From NCBI RefSeq assembly GCF_963678635.1, contig NC_087069.1, positions 34,493,090 to 34,557,089 on the forward strand: a DNA stretch of 64,000 nucleotides. Reading direction: 5' to 3'. How positions within the stretch are numbered: the first letter of the stretch is position 1; every line of letters starts with the position of its first letter. Positions 32,677 through 44,306 of this stretch are shown in pieces. This stretch comes from Symsagittifera roscoffensis. Taxonomy: Eukaryota; Xenacoelomorpha; Acoela; Convolutidae. The position numbers and the translations under genes are program-made. Below the pieces are notes generated by a model. That model made no database searches and was not told the DNA's origin. It saw nothing but the letters and a program-made list of their open reading frames with translations.

Positions 32677-32890
32677 AATTCTAATGAAATTTCCAAATCT
32701 ACATATAACTTGGACAGCAGGAAAAAACCTTGCGTTACCAGATACATTAAGTCGAAATACGCCACCTGATTTACTCACAAGAAAAACTACAGTTGAAATA
32801 CCACAAAATATTAAGTTTTATCTCACAAAAGATGAAAAATCACCCCGACTAGAATGCAAATATGCAGTAAAAACTGACATTGATCAATGA
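31909..32890 (+). pseudogene. Second RT palm/thumb plus RNase H (element A)
   Basis: The RT active-site motif reads YYDG at 31946-31957, with loss of the second catalytic Asp. A TAA at 32315-32317 follows the thumb. RNase H resumes at about 32330, with MCDALNFGIGAALLQS, a TGA at about 32444, TQAELRFSTLMRECTA and the ending TWTAGKNLALPDTLSRN (about 32709-32758). The linker to integrase (32760-33330) has several stops. Confidence 0.8.
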
Positions 32891-33334
32891 CAGATAAATA
32901 ATCTACATTATTTTCCACTCTACTTAGATTGCCAGAATAATCATTACGAAGTTGATTTACTAGGCACATCAACTTTTAATCCAATTCCATACTCACAATG
33001 GATAAAAAAAAACACTCAACAAAAAGAATAAAACAACACTCGCATAAAAAGACCTTTTTCCATTAATTAAAAAAAAGAAAATTTAACCGATGAAATAAAT
33101 TTATCAGGACCGGAAACAAACGATTCGAAATACACAATAAATCAAGTTTTTGACCTCCATTATCCACTTGACACAATTCCCCTATCAAAACTAAAAATTG
33201 ACAATATTTTTCTCCCCCCAACAGATAAAATTACACTTGAACTTTTAAAAAAATATCAAAACCTCGACCCAGTAATTAGATAACTAAAATCTTGGCACAA
33301 ATACAAAACTAAGCCCGTAAAAGCAGATACCACA

Positions 33335-34370
33335 ATGTTAGGAAATAAAACACTCCTCCGATATTTCCGAAAAATTAATAACACAACAATTAATGAAAAC
33401 ACAAATCTTTTAGAATATCAATTAAATGATTTCAAAGTTCCCTGTCTTCCTTTAACTACAATATTAATAGCTTTTAACATCTCACATACACAAAATACAA
33501 AAGGACACTCCGGATCAGAAAAAATCATACTCGAACTTTACACAAAATTTTTATTTCTCAAATGCACCAATTTGGATAAAAGTATTATGCAATGATTGTA
33601 TAACATGTCAATTGAACAAACCTTATCCAAATCAAAAATAAATAGCACAAAAACAAGATTTTAGAGGACAAAGTTCATATTTTAACCATCGCATTTCATT
33701 CGATACAAAAGGACCAATTTCACTATCTTCTGAAGGAAACTCCTACATTATGGTCATTGTTGACGCATTCACACATTATGTAGCACTCAACCCAGTACCA
33801 CATTGTAATACTTATTATGCTTACACGACGCTTTATGAACATTGGATAGCTAAATTCGGATTACCTGAAATCTTAGTTACAGACAACGGTACAGAATTCA
33901 CAAATAATGATATCATCACACTATGCCACTTATATAACATTAAACATAAACCAAGTACATCTCATGCACCTTGGACAAACGGTTTAGTCGAAGGTATGAA
34001 CCGTTCACTACAAGAATATCTCCGATGTATCATAAATGGAAATGATACAAAATACACAGAATGGTCAGCAGATGTAAAATTATTTCCCTTAGCATACAAT
34101 TCACAAATCACGACAACTTTAGGAATGTCACCATACGAAATGGTTTTTAATCGAAAGCCACGTAAACCAATTATGTTTACAGCAAATTTCCATAAAAATG
34201 CACAAGATTATTGCCAACCAAATAAAGACTCGATTTGTTATAACCTACCTTTACGCACACATGATGAAGATCATTTTCATTACCCACAACTTCTTAAATT
34301 AGCCTCCGGCACACACACCGAATGGTTTTTAAATAGAGATAAAAACACAATGAAATTTACCAAAAAGTAA
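33335..34370 (+). pseudogene. Integrase, first pol copy (element A)
   Basis: The HHCC region (HISHTQNTKGHSGSEK, 33478-33525, then LCNDCITCQLNK in another frame at about 33585-33620) precedes the core. The core shows ISFDTKGP (about 33696), LVTDNGTEF (about 33874) and HAPWTNGLVEGMNRSLQEYL (about 33963-34020), so all three DDE positions are present. The 206-codon frame 33750-34370 covers most of it. The C-terminal domain DLKIGTFVLIPNF lies at about 34425-34463, before the duplication joint. This is the better preserved integrase of element A, but the zinc domain is frameshifted. Confidence 0.88.
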
Positions 34371-34500
34371 CAAAGGCAAAACATTAAAGATCAAATTAAT
34401 TCACGCTTTACACCAGCCACAGATTTAAAAATTGGAACATTTGTCTTAATACCTAACTTTAATACGCAAAAAAGAATCTCAAAAAAATTAAACCCTGAAA

Positions 34501-37500
34501 GACCTGAAACCATTATCAGGAAATATATAATTTTTCAATAAAACAAGTTTACCAGTATAACAAAAGTCAAAATAAGCAACAACTTTTCATGTCAGGCTTC
34601 GAGTTTAAACCTATCCACAATTTTTCAAAATTACGATCTCATCCGTAAAATATTCGAAAAACACGAATTCCGACATCATTTCATTACACGTGTATAATAA
34701 TACACCATATCAAGTAACATTACCCTAGGACTTTGAGGATATTGTAAAACAAATGCTACAATTTCACCTATAAATGAAGTAGCCTACCGCGTTAATTATA
34801 TACAGCAATTATTAAATATTTGCAAATCAACAATTCTTGACAATAATATAATGAATAATGAAAAAAGAAACACAAATTACTTCACAAAAACACCATATTT
34901 TAAACCAACATTCAAAATATCAAATTTCACAAAAGAACAACAAAAATGTTTAACAATGTTTAATTTTGAACATTCACAACTTACACAAATTGAATTTGAT
35001 AAATTATTAAAACAACTGTTAAAATAATCAACAGTCTACGCAACATCAAAATTTGACATTGGAAAAATTAGTTCATCACTACACCTCCCGTTAAAACCCG
35101 ACGCAGTTTTCAAAAAACAAAGAGCAAGTAAAGTACCGATTCACTTACATGACAAGGTAAACAGATTATTTGAAATTTTAGAACAATACGAAATTATCTC
35201 ACCAGTAAAGAAGAACAAACAAAGATAACACTTTTATCAACCCTGTTATCATTCTAGCAAAAGATGAATCACTAAAATTGTTTTAGACGCTAGATACCTC
35301 AATTCACTAATTGACGAATCAAAATGCGATTGGCCTATTGAACCCATACAAGTTATCTTAACAAAGATAAATGGTAAATATTTCACAACCGCAGATTTGA
35401 ATAGTGCTTATAATCAAATGCCACTAGATGAAAAATCACGACGTTTAACACAATTTGTTATTGGAAATCAACAATATGAATTTAATCGCTTATTCTATGG
35501 AATATCCATAGGACCAGCAGCTTTTTCAGCTTTTATGAGTAAAATTTTTAGACCACTAATACTCAAGAAAAATGCAATCACATACTTAGATGGTGTTTTT
35601 ATGCAATCACAAACTAAAGACGAAATGTTTACAGTTTTAGAACAGTATCATAAAATACTTCAGAATAAAATTCTGAAGGCAGCTCCCGATAAATCACACT
35701 TCTTTCTAACACGCGTTAAATTTTTAGGACATAATATAGAACGAGAAACTATCACTCCGTTAAAATCACGCATTGATGCCATTCAAAAACTTCAGCCACC
35801 TACAAATAAAAAGAAAATCCAAGAATTCCTTGGAATGTTAAATTTCTTAAGTAAATATGTTTACAAAATGCAACTATACTTAAGACCCTTCTATAATATC
35901 CTCAGACAACAAAAAATTTTTGAATGGACCACTGAACATCAAACACGATTTTAAGAAATTAAAAAAAAAATTTTAACTGAACAAATCTCAAACACAGTTC
36001 CAGATCCAAATCAACCATTCTATGCAATGTGCGATGCTTTAAATTTTGGCATCGGCGCAGCATTGCTACAATCACAAAGTTGAACAAATAAAATGAAACT
36101 TATATCAGCAAATTCACGATTATTCACTCAAGCAGAGCTACGATTCTCAACTCTAATGAGAGAATGTACAGCTATAATCTATACACTTACAGAATATGAA
36201 TTTCTGATACTCGGATCCAAACACCCAACAGTTCTATTCACAGATCACAAACCAATTATATTTCTCTTTGCACAAAAGTCAAATCCAAAACATAGAGTTT
36301 ATAGATTTCAAATAATTCTAATGAAATTTCCAAATCTACATATAGTTTGGACAGCAGGAAAAAACCTTGCGTTACCAGATACATTAAGTCGAAATACGCC
36401 ACCTGAATTACTCACAAGAAAAACTACAGTTGAAATACCACAAAATATTAAGTTTTATCTCACAAAAGATGAAAAACCACCCCGACTAGAATGCAAATAT
36501 GCAGTAAAAACTGACATTGATCAATGACAGATAAGTAATCTACATTATTTTCCACTCTACTTAGATTGCCAGAATAATCATTACGAAGTTGATTTACTAG
36601 GCACATCAACTTTTAAACCAATTCCATACTCACAATGGATAAAAAAAAACACTCAACAAAAAAGAATAAAACAACACTCGCATAAAAAGACCTTTTTCCA
36701 TTAATTGAAAAAGAAAATTTAACCGATAAAATAAATTTATCAGGACCGGAAACAAACGATTCAAAATACACAATAAATCAAGTTTTTGACCTCCATTATC
36801 CACTTGACACAATTCCCCTATCAAAACTAAAAATTGACAATATTTTTCTCCCCCCAACAGATAAAATTACACTTGAACTTTTAAAAAAAATATCAAAACC
36901 TCGACCCAGTAATTAGATAACTAAAATCGTGGCACAAATACAAAACTAAGCCCGTAAAAGCAGATACCACAATGTTAGGAAATAAAACACTCCTCCGATA
37001 TTTCCGAAAAATTAATAACACAACAATTAATGAAAACACAAAACTTTTAGAATATCAATTAAATGATTTCAAAGTTCACTGTCTTCCTTTAAGTACAATA
37101 TTAATAGCTTTTAACATCTCACATACACAAAATACAAAAGGACACTCCGGATCAGAAAAAATCATACTCGAACTTAACACAAAATTTTTATTTCTCAAAT
37201 GCACCAATTTGGATAAAAGTATTATGCAATGATTGTATAATATGTCAATTGAACAAACCTTATCCAAATCAAAAATAAATAGCACTAAAACAAGATTTTA
37301 AAGGACAAAGTTCATATTTTAACCATCGCATTTCATTCGATACAAAAGGACCAATTTCACTATCTTCTGAAGGAAACTCCTACATTATGGTCATTGTTGA
37401 CGCATTCACACATTATGTAGCACTCAACCCAGTGCCACATTGTAATACTTATTTTGCTTACACGATGCTTTATGAACATTGGATAGCTAAATTCGGATTA

Positions 37501-38103
37501 CCCGAAAACACTATGCCACTTATATAACATTAAACATAAACCAAGTACATCTCATGCACCTTGCCTTGGACAAACGGTTTAGTCGAAGGTATGAACCGTT
37601 CACTACAAGAATATCTCCGATGTATCATAAATGGAAATGATACAAAATACACAGAATGGTCAGCAGATGTAAAATTATTTCCCTTAGCATACAATTCACA
37701 AATCACGACAACTTTAGGAATGTCACCATACGAAATGGTTTTTAATCGAAAGCCACGTAAACCAATTATGTTTACAGCAAATTCCCATAAAAATGCACAA
37801 GATTATTGCCAACCAAATAAAGACTCAATTTGTTATAACCTACCGTTACGCACACATGATGAAGATCATTTTCAATACCCACAAATTCTTAAATTAGCCT
37901 CCGGCACACACACCGAATGGATTTTAAATAGAGATAAAAACACAATGAAATTTACCAAAAAGTAACAAAGAAATTGTTACAAAGGCAAAACATTAAAGAT
38001 CAAATTAATTCACGCTTTACACCAGCCACAGATTTAAAAATTGGAACATTTGTCTTAATACCTAACTTTAATACGCAAAAAGGAATCTCAAAAAAATTAA
38101 ACC
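34501..38103 (+). repeat. Pol tandem duplication, second copy
   Basis: This copy repeats 30096-34500 without the nested 768-bp unit. The RT active site reads YLDG (35583-35594), losing the second Asp. RNase H is at 35990-36420 and ends VWTAGKNLALPDTLSRN. The integrase has a deletion of about 60 bp at about 37505 that removes the VTDNGTEF segment with the second catalytic Asp, and a 5-bp CCTTG insertion at about 37562. The open blocks are 35397-35954, 36093-36527, 36972-37232 and 37561-37965. Neither enzyme can be functional. Confidence 0.93.
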
Positions 38104-38519
38104 TTTTCGAAAAAGACCATACCAAATAATTGCCAAACCCACTGACGTGACGTATAAACTTACAGTTTCAACTAAAAAAGAAATTGTTCAAAATCGTAAC
38201 ATTCTATTGCCCTACTACCCAAAAAAATACGCATTACGCGAATTAACTCAATTATATTCTTTCACAGGTTTAAAAGTTATTCAAAATCATCCACATACAG
38301 AAAAAGAAATAGATAAACAACACAACATACGACCCAAAAATACCTCAAAAAGAAAGAAAGAATAAGAAAATGATAGAAAAAATTTTACCCCAAGAACAAA
38401 TAGAAAAATCAGAACATAGAGAATCATCACGACTTAGAAATCAACCACGTAAAAACTACAAAACATTCATTCCACAATCTAAATTATTAAAGAAAATTGA
38501 ATTTGAAAAACAACTTTGA
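38104..38519 (+). pseudogene. Pol C-terminal tail (element A)
   Basis: The frame 38147-38365 encodes the integrase C-terminal barrel ending (VTYKLTVSTKKEIVQNRNIL, then LPYYPKKYALRELTQLYSFT) and a basic tail. A separate 49-codon frame beginning at ATG 38370 (MIEKILPQEQ, with RLRNQPRKNYKTFIPQSK) ends at 38517-38519. The same 49-codon frame is kept in element B (62019-62168), where its ATG overlaps the preceding stop as ATGA. It may be the original pol C-terminus now out of frame, or a small separately initiated ORF. Confidence 0.65.
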
Positions 38520-38857
38520 TTTTAAACATTAATAATTATTGAACCTCTGGATCATTTTGAACTTTCATTTTTCAAGATAACATGCTGAACAAATACGGAC
38601 AATTCTAGTTCAGGTTCAGCCAAAACAATTCACTTAATTCCGTCACCTTCTATATCTCTAACACTATTTATCTCTAACATTATTTATTCCGTCACCTTCT
38701 ATATCTCTAAGATCAACACTATTTTCCCAACTCAGACCTCAAAAACCAAAAATGGCAAATTAGCCTAAAGTAAAAAAGTACCATATTCATTTGGCCTAAA
38801 GTGCAAATATTTTAAAAATACCCCATATCACCCGACAAATAAAAATAAAGCAAATAA
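38520..38857 (+). other. Post-pol spacer of element A
   Basis: The stretch is similar to 62169-62616 of element B. It includes a short tandem of CCGTCACCTTCTATATCTCTAA at about 38639 and 38690. I see no coding content. Confidence 0.5.
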
Positions 38858-40296
38858 GACCCCTCGAACACCATAAAAGCAGCCCCCAACAAATTTTCAC
38901 AAAACTCAACCCACTTGTCAAAAAATTTCGATAACTTTATAACTTTACAACAGCATTTAAAACACCCCAACACCTCGACAATACATCAACTATCATCCAC
39001 AATAACATCCTCAAACCCACCTACTCCCACACCCTCCTCAGCTTACACTCCATCATTAGCATAATCATCCACATCCACCGAAACACCTACTAGCACTCAC
39101 AGAGCTTATCGCTTTTTTAAACGAAAATTTCCAAATCACCCATTCCCAACCAAACCCGGAACAGCCCGCGAATATATTAATCATCCTCAACACACCAACA
39201 CAAAAAATTTTCTTGAAATCACCTTACCCTCATTTCCGCAATATACATTAAACACACCTAACGATACTAATGACACACGCAATTTTGTAGATGAACATGT
39301 TTTAATGCCAACGTTTCATTGGACAGCTTATTATAATTTTACTAATCCCCTTTGCTTACCACTAGCAAAAACTCATGACAGAATAGAAAAGAACAAAAAC
39401 ATGTTATAAAGACTCACCACAACACTAACACCTCGACAATTTACTTACGTTGGATATAAAAAGTTACTAAGAACATTCACTGCACACAGAGCTAACCAAT
39501 TTGCAATAGAATATTACGATCATAATATCATTCGCCCTAATCAAGACCAATCGCAAACCCACAACTAACAGAAAAATTTTTCATCAAAACATCATACGTA
39601 TTCACACTTAATATTTTTGATAGAAAAAATGACCACATTATTTCAGAATCACTAGCTGATATTCAAGCATACGAGAGCTTCTATGATAAATTTCAATTAT
39701 TTTCACTAACTTTTCACTTTCTTTCACCACAGGAACGCGATTTGCACTGTTCCCACGATATTATGTTACTCACTAAACAAACGCACATATATACATATTA
39801 TCGTTTTATACAAAATCATTTTGATTTGCACACCCCGTCAAGACAACCTCACCATCGTTTCAAGTTTTTTAACTCAAAATACACGTCACCATTTTTCCTT
39901 AATTTTACATATTGCATCAAAGATACTAACCTTCACGGCATCCTCCGCAACTATGACCCAGTTACCCAAATGTATATATTCTGCCCCATCACGAAGACAT
40001 TCAATGCCGAAGAATCCAGACCCTTCCTTATTCCGCATGAATTTATCCAGCCTATTGAAATACCCATATTAGAATTCATTCACAATACTAAATATAATCA
40101 TAAAATGTATAACCTCATTCAAAACACACCTTACGAGTTTGCAGTAGGCACCGAAGAACTAAACACCATTAAAGCACTTCAATTGCTTTGGCCACTGCTA
40201 CAAACTAAAAACATAATACGCATACTAGCCAAATTACTAACAACATCAGATATGATTCACGACATCTTCCCCCATGGCTTTTTCCCAGAAGATTAG
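38858..40296 (+). pseudogene. Unrecognised post-pol ORF (third ORF) of element A
   Basis: One frame is open from 38858 to 39568 apart from TAA codons at 39062 and 39407. A second is open from 39541 to the TAG at 40294-40296, and the two overlap by 28 bp, consistent with one frameshift near 39550. Together they span about 470 codons. The N-terminal part is Ser/Thr/Pro-rich; the rest is globular, rich in His, Phe and Asn, with motifs such as MPTFHWTAYYNF, PQERDLHCSHDIMLL and TPYEFAVGTEEL. I see no signal peptide, furin-like site or clear membrane helix. The position is where some gypsy elements carry env, but similarity to any family is not evident to me. Confidence 0.6.
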
Positions 40297-41730
40297 GGTA
40301 AGTGTAATTTGAAAAATACAAACTTGCTAAATTCTCCTAAAATTCGTCATTTTCTTGCACTAAATAATGTAGTAAAATTCATACCAAATGTAGTATTTTA
40401 TTTATAAAATATTTCCCCATGAAGCAGTGAACTTAGCTACGACGAAAAAATATAATTTTAAATTCCCCCAAAACGCAGTAAAATTCAAATTCTATGCAAT
40501 AAATTGATAAAATGAGAAAGCAGTACTAACCTTTTCAATATTTTCATTCACTCGCACAAGAATTCTATCCAAACTCGCACAGCTCGCCCACGAAGAATTG
40601 TTTAAATAATGATTTTAAGTTTCAAGCTTTCACTATCAACAACTCTAACACACGATAACAAGTTTCAAACTTTCCTTTAACCCGGTTGGAAAGGAATTAT
40701 ATACTAAACCAAACTAACCAACGCAGCTTACTAAACACCACAAATCATAAAAAAACAGCATGACGAAGAAAAGAAAACCAACGGTACCCAAACCGGATTA
40801 ACCCAGTTTAAAACTGGATAATTTATTCTTTTGAAGACTATTATAAAGTCTAAGAAAGAAATAATAAACACAAAAAAGTCGCAAGACAAACCCATACCAA
40901 AAACAATTTGATTTTTGAAAATAGGACACAACCAAAGTAACATAAGAAAGACCAACATAAACCCAACATAAAACGTTATCACATAACAGGACCTCTCAAA
41001 GAAACAGCAGGAAATCATACTCCCACTCCTGGCCTAACCCACCAGAGAGGACGTCCTGAGCATGCTCTATAGCCGGCCTAACCCACCGCGCTACATCCAC
41101 GCCTTGTGACCACACTCCTATTTTTAATAGGAGGTACTCAAGGGTGAGTAACTCTTCAAAATAACCGAACTAAAACAAAACGCTTTTGTGAAACGACTAA
41201 CTAAAATCATGATTAAAAAACCGAATTAACATAATTTTATAAAATGTAAATCATACTTTGCAGTATATAGATCATATACAACAACAAAGACGAACATCCA
41301 AAGACTAGATGATCCCATCACAATCGAACAAAAATATGGCTAAACACAACCGACATGCCGTCCACAATCACAACTCAAAGGATTTAGAGTACGACTTGAC
41401 TTCGCAGAAAAGGACTTCATTGAACTAGAACAATGACCACCTCGGTGTTCAAGTATACGTACAGATCCGAGTTACAAGGCATCCCTTCCACACAAGATCT
41501 TCACGCCATTCCCAGACGAGGTTGCACACTAATAAGTTCTCTACATAATACAGAAAAACCTGTCAAAGCAAACGGATTGATTTCATTGGGATTCAGAGTC
41601 GTTGTCAAATGACGACGTAACAATTTCCTATCCATAATTCCAGCGTCCTGGAACGTTCTTCTCCAAGAGCAACCGGACAAGAAAATGATGTTCGCCAAAT
41701 ACCAACGTTCATCATCCATCCTTCAAATTG
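40297..41730 (+). other. 3' untranslated region of element A
   Basis: No coding frame is supported in these 1.4 kb. GGCCTAACCCACC occurs twice (about 41032 and 41073); on the minus strand the second reads GTAGCGCGGTGGGTTAGGCC, faintly like a pol III A box, so a SINE-like insertion is possible. A small hairpin, ACTCCTATTTTTAATAGGAG, lies at about 41115-41135. Confidence 0.45.
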
Positions 41731-41747
41731 CAGAAAAGAAAGATAGT
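41731..41747 (+). other. Polypurine tract of element A
   Basis: AGAAAAGAAAGATAG is an almost pure purine run ending a few bases before the right LTR, as expected for the plus-strand primer. Confidence 0.6.
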
Positions 41748-41752
41748 AAAAC

Positions 41753-42158
41753 TGATCTAAACTACATTTAATGATTGGATAAATTGGATATTTTACCACT
41801 GTAAAATATTTAATATTAACCACCAATCAAAATCCATCTAACTAACAACCCACTTATTTTTAAGTGCTGAAATTACTTGTAATTTCAGCACCAGAGAGAT
41901 TTGAATTTAACTTAGAAATTAGTTGCCTCTCCAAGAGAACTTCAGCAGTTGCAATAAGCCAGTATACTCTAGATCTATTGAGCCTAGCAGAGACTAGTTA
42001 AACACTCTGAGACTAGTAGATATAAGAGTAAGATTAGGATCGGTATTAGACTAAGAAGTTGCACGAATCTATCCGGCCGAAAATAAGATAGCATGACGAG
42101 AAGACGGTGTACCCTATCCGAAATTACTCTATGACTTAACCACATTGTTCCTAACTCA
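41753..42158 (+). repeat. Element A right LTR
   Basis: It begins TGATCTAAACTACATTTA and ends CCTAACTCA. It matches the left LTR with scattered substitutions and small indels, so the insertion is not brand-new. It contains the perfect hairpin (41864-41876 against 41879-41891). Confidence 0.92.
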
Positions 42159-42254
42159 GAACTTCAGCTTCGAATTGGAAACAAGATAGCTCACACCAGG
42201 GCGGTGCCTTCTGTAAACCTACAGACAATTACCGTTTTTAGCATTTCTGTTTAA
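42159..42254 (+). pseudogene. 3' part of the ORF interrupted by element A
   Basis: Immediately after the LTR the sequence GAACTTCAGCTTCG continues, in register, the frame that enters element A from the left, and runs 31 codons to TAA at 42252-42254. The patch is less AT-rich than its surroundings (ACCAGGGCGGTGCC). The product remains unrecognised. Confidence 0.35.
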
Positions 42255-44306
42255 CCGTTTATTTATCGTTTAACATTTCAAAATACCAAAAACGATGGGC
42301 AGCCAGCTAGCAGACATCTTCATTTCTTTCTCGTCAGTGATTAGAAAAATTCGACAAAAATCAAACGTGATTTCCGAGGCGGATCTAAGATTTTCTAGAT
42401 TTTCTAGGGGAGTGCATTTTCAAAACTAAAACTTAAGACATTTTTTGAGTCAGTTTTTAGCTGACCATAGTTTAAAAACAAATTAATCAAGACTAGTCAA
42501 TGATGCACGTATTTAATTCAGCGCACCCAAAAAAACTACAATTGTCCTTTTGAGCACTGAGAAAACTTTTCTGAAGCCCTGCAATAACTTGATCACACAA
42601 AGCCCTGAAAAAAAATTTTGTACGCTTTTTTTATCAGATTATTTTTGTTGAACAGTTTATTCCATCGTATGCCAAAAACTCAAATATGAAACTTTGGCAG
42701 TGTAGTGAATACGGAAATTACTTGAAAACATTTTCGTTCAATTTAGGATTTGAAATGGTAAAACTGCATCATCTATGTCACGTCGCAGACGCAGAGGTAA
42801 AGTTTGCCTCGCTTTGTAAAATACTTTCATATCAGTTTTTGAGTAATTGCTACTATTGTTTTCCAGCTCAGACAATTCATAGCCAATAAAAAGTACTATT
42901 TTTGATCTCATTTTTATAAATATAAGTTTGATTGGGGCTTCAATGGGGAAAAATTTATTTCCTTTTCACTACTGATTTTGAAACAGTTATCTTGTTTTAC
43001 TATTCACAAAATCTTTCTATGTTTGCTGTTTTTCCAAACGAAATATCAAAACCTAAAAATTTTGATACCCTGTCTCGTGTTTGCTATTAAACACCCAATT
43101 ATTTTCAATCAATTTTTGTTAATTGGTTTTTGCTATGTTCGAAATATCTCATATCGTTGATTAAAAACAAATAATGTCACAAATTCCGCGCTGACTTACC
43201 TAATTGAAACATGTGATTAATAATTGAGGATGTTACTTTAATGAAAACCTTATTTCCATGAGCACATAACTTAAACTGCCCTCTATAAAATCATTCAATT
43301 TGACTTGAAGCTTTTACCGTTTTTTAGTGTTCCAATGCCAACTTCATCTTCCTTCATAGATTTCAAAAAAAATCGGTTGTATTTTTTTGAAGTGACATTT
43401 CTTCTAAACTCGAATGTCCCTAAACTTATGTCACTGGAGAAACTCATTGTGGAACCAATCAGCTGCAATTTTGACAACCTAGAAGTTTGAAAACAAGTAT
43501 CAAAAAATAGTTTTGGTTGGCACAGCCAATATCGAAGACTCACAATCAGAGTAAAAAAGCTTTTCCAGATACTTTTAAACAACTTTTGTAGAGCATTTAC
43601 ACATCATGATATGCGTTTAATGTGTGTCCTTCAGGGTGGGTTGTAAATTTCATGTGAATAGTTAGTTTCATGCCGTGTGATTCAAATTTTCATTTATAAT
43701 TTTCAAAAGGTTCAACAATTTCAAGCATTTTTTGAGCGGATGCTTATAACGAAGGGAGTGCTTTAACATACATACAACAACGGTCTTACGCCTAGTATCA
43801 TTAAAATGCTAATAAAGTAGAAAGCCATATTAGCTTGAATAAACTAACGCGTAGTAATTAAACAACAGTCATATATTGCACCGATCAATTTTGTGAACCA
43901 ATCCAGACGCGTTGTGAAACATATGTGATCAGTTCGGATATAACACATGTTTGAAAAATTTCCAGCAGATACATGATTTTTTTCCTAATTCGTTTTCTTT
44001 GAGTGTTCTCGGAAATATTTTTTTCATATCCCAATTGTGTTTCAGATATTGTTTTAGTATAAAATCTTTTTCTCTAGTGTTTCAAACTTGGCGCTTAGTT
44101 TTCACATACGACACGGAGCCATGCTGCACACAAGTGCTTTATCTTTGAAAATACTCCAATTGCGAAGCCTTCTAAACCAAAAACCTCGAAAAAATTTCAA
44201 GCTTTCTCGTAACGTTTAATGCACATCAGCACTAGCAGACAACCGAACTTTGTGACTAATTCTTTTCTCAAAAGTGCTCAAATTTTCAAACACCAATTAT
44301 AAACTA
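42255..44306. other. AT-rich stretch upstream of the CAP gene, no supported gene
   Basis: Only short frames are present (42686-42889, 42978-43160, 43305-43490 and 43582-43295 on the minus strand); none is recognisable. I could not define a promoter for the CAP gene here. Confidence 0.4.

Larger units (their letters stand above)
30096..34500 (+). repeat. Pol tandem duplication, first copy
   Basis: The unit starts at GACCTGAAACCATTATCAGG (30096-30115) and the same sequence reappears at 34501. The join at about 34490-34500 follows AAAAATTAAACC, which in the second copy continues as TTTTCGAAAAAG. The copy includes the protease-RT linker, RT, RNase H, connection and integrase. It is about 0.8 kb longer than the second copy because of a nested duplication. 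Lesions such as AAACAAAGATAACACTTT (about 30818) are shared by both copies, so duplication followed decay. Confidence 0.93.
25049..42158 (+). mobile_element. Element A: 17-kb gypsy-like LTR retrotransposon with duplicated pol
   Basis: LTRs of 404 bp (25049-25452) and 406 bp (41753-42158), both starting TGAT and ending CA, bound a primer-binding-like site, a long leader, a small basic ORF, a gag with a CCHC knuckle, protease, RT, RNase H, integrase, and an unrecognised post-pol ORF. The flanking 5 bp are GAACC and GAACT, a plausible target duplication with one change. Pol occurs twice in tandem (30096-34500 and 34501-38103). Stops and catalytic losses show that this copy is defective. Its sequence style (very A-rich plus strand, many Asn, Lys, Thr, Gln codons) differs sharply from element 1. 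Element B is a close relative. Confidence 0.93.
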
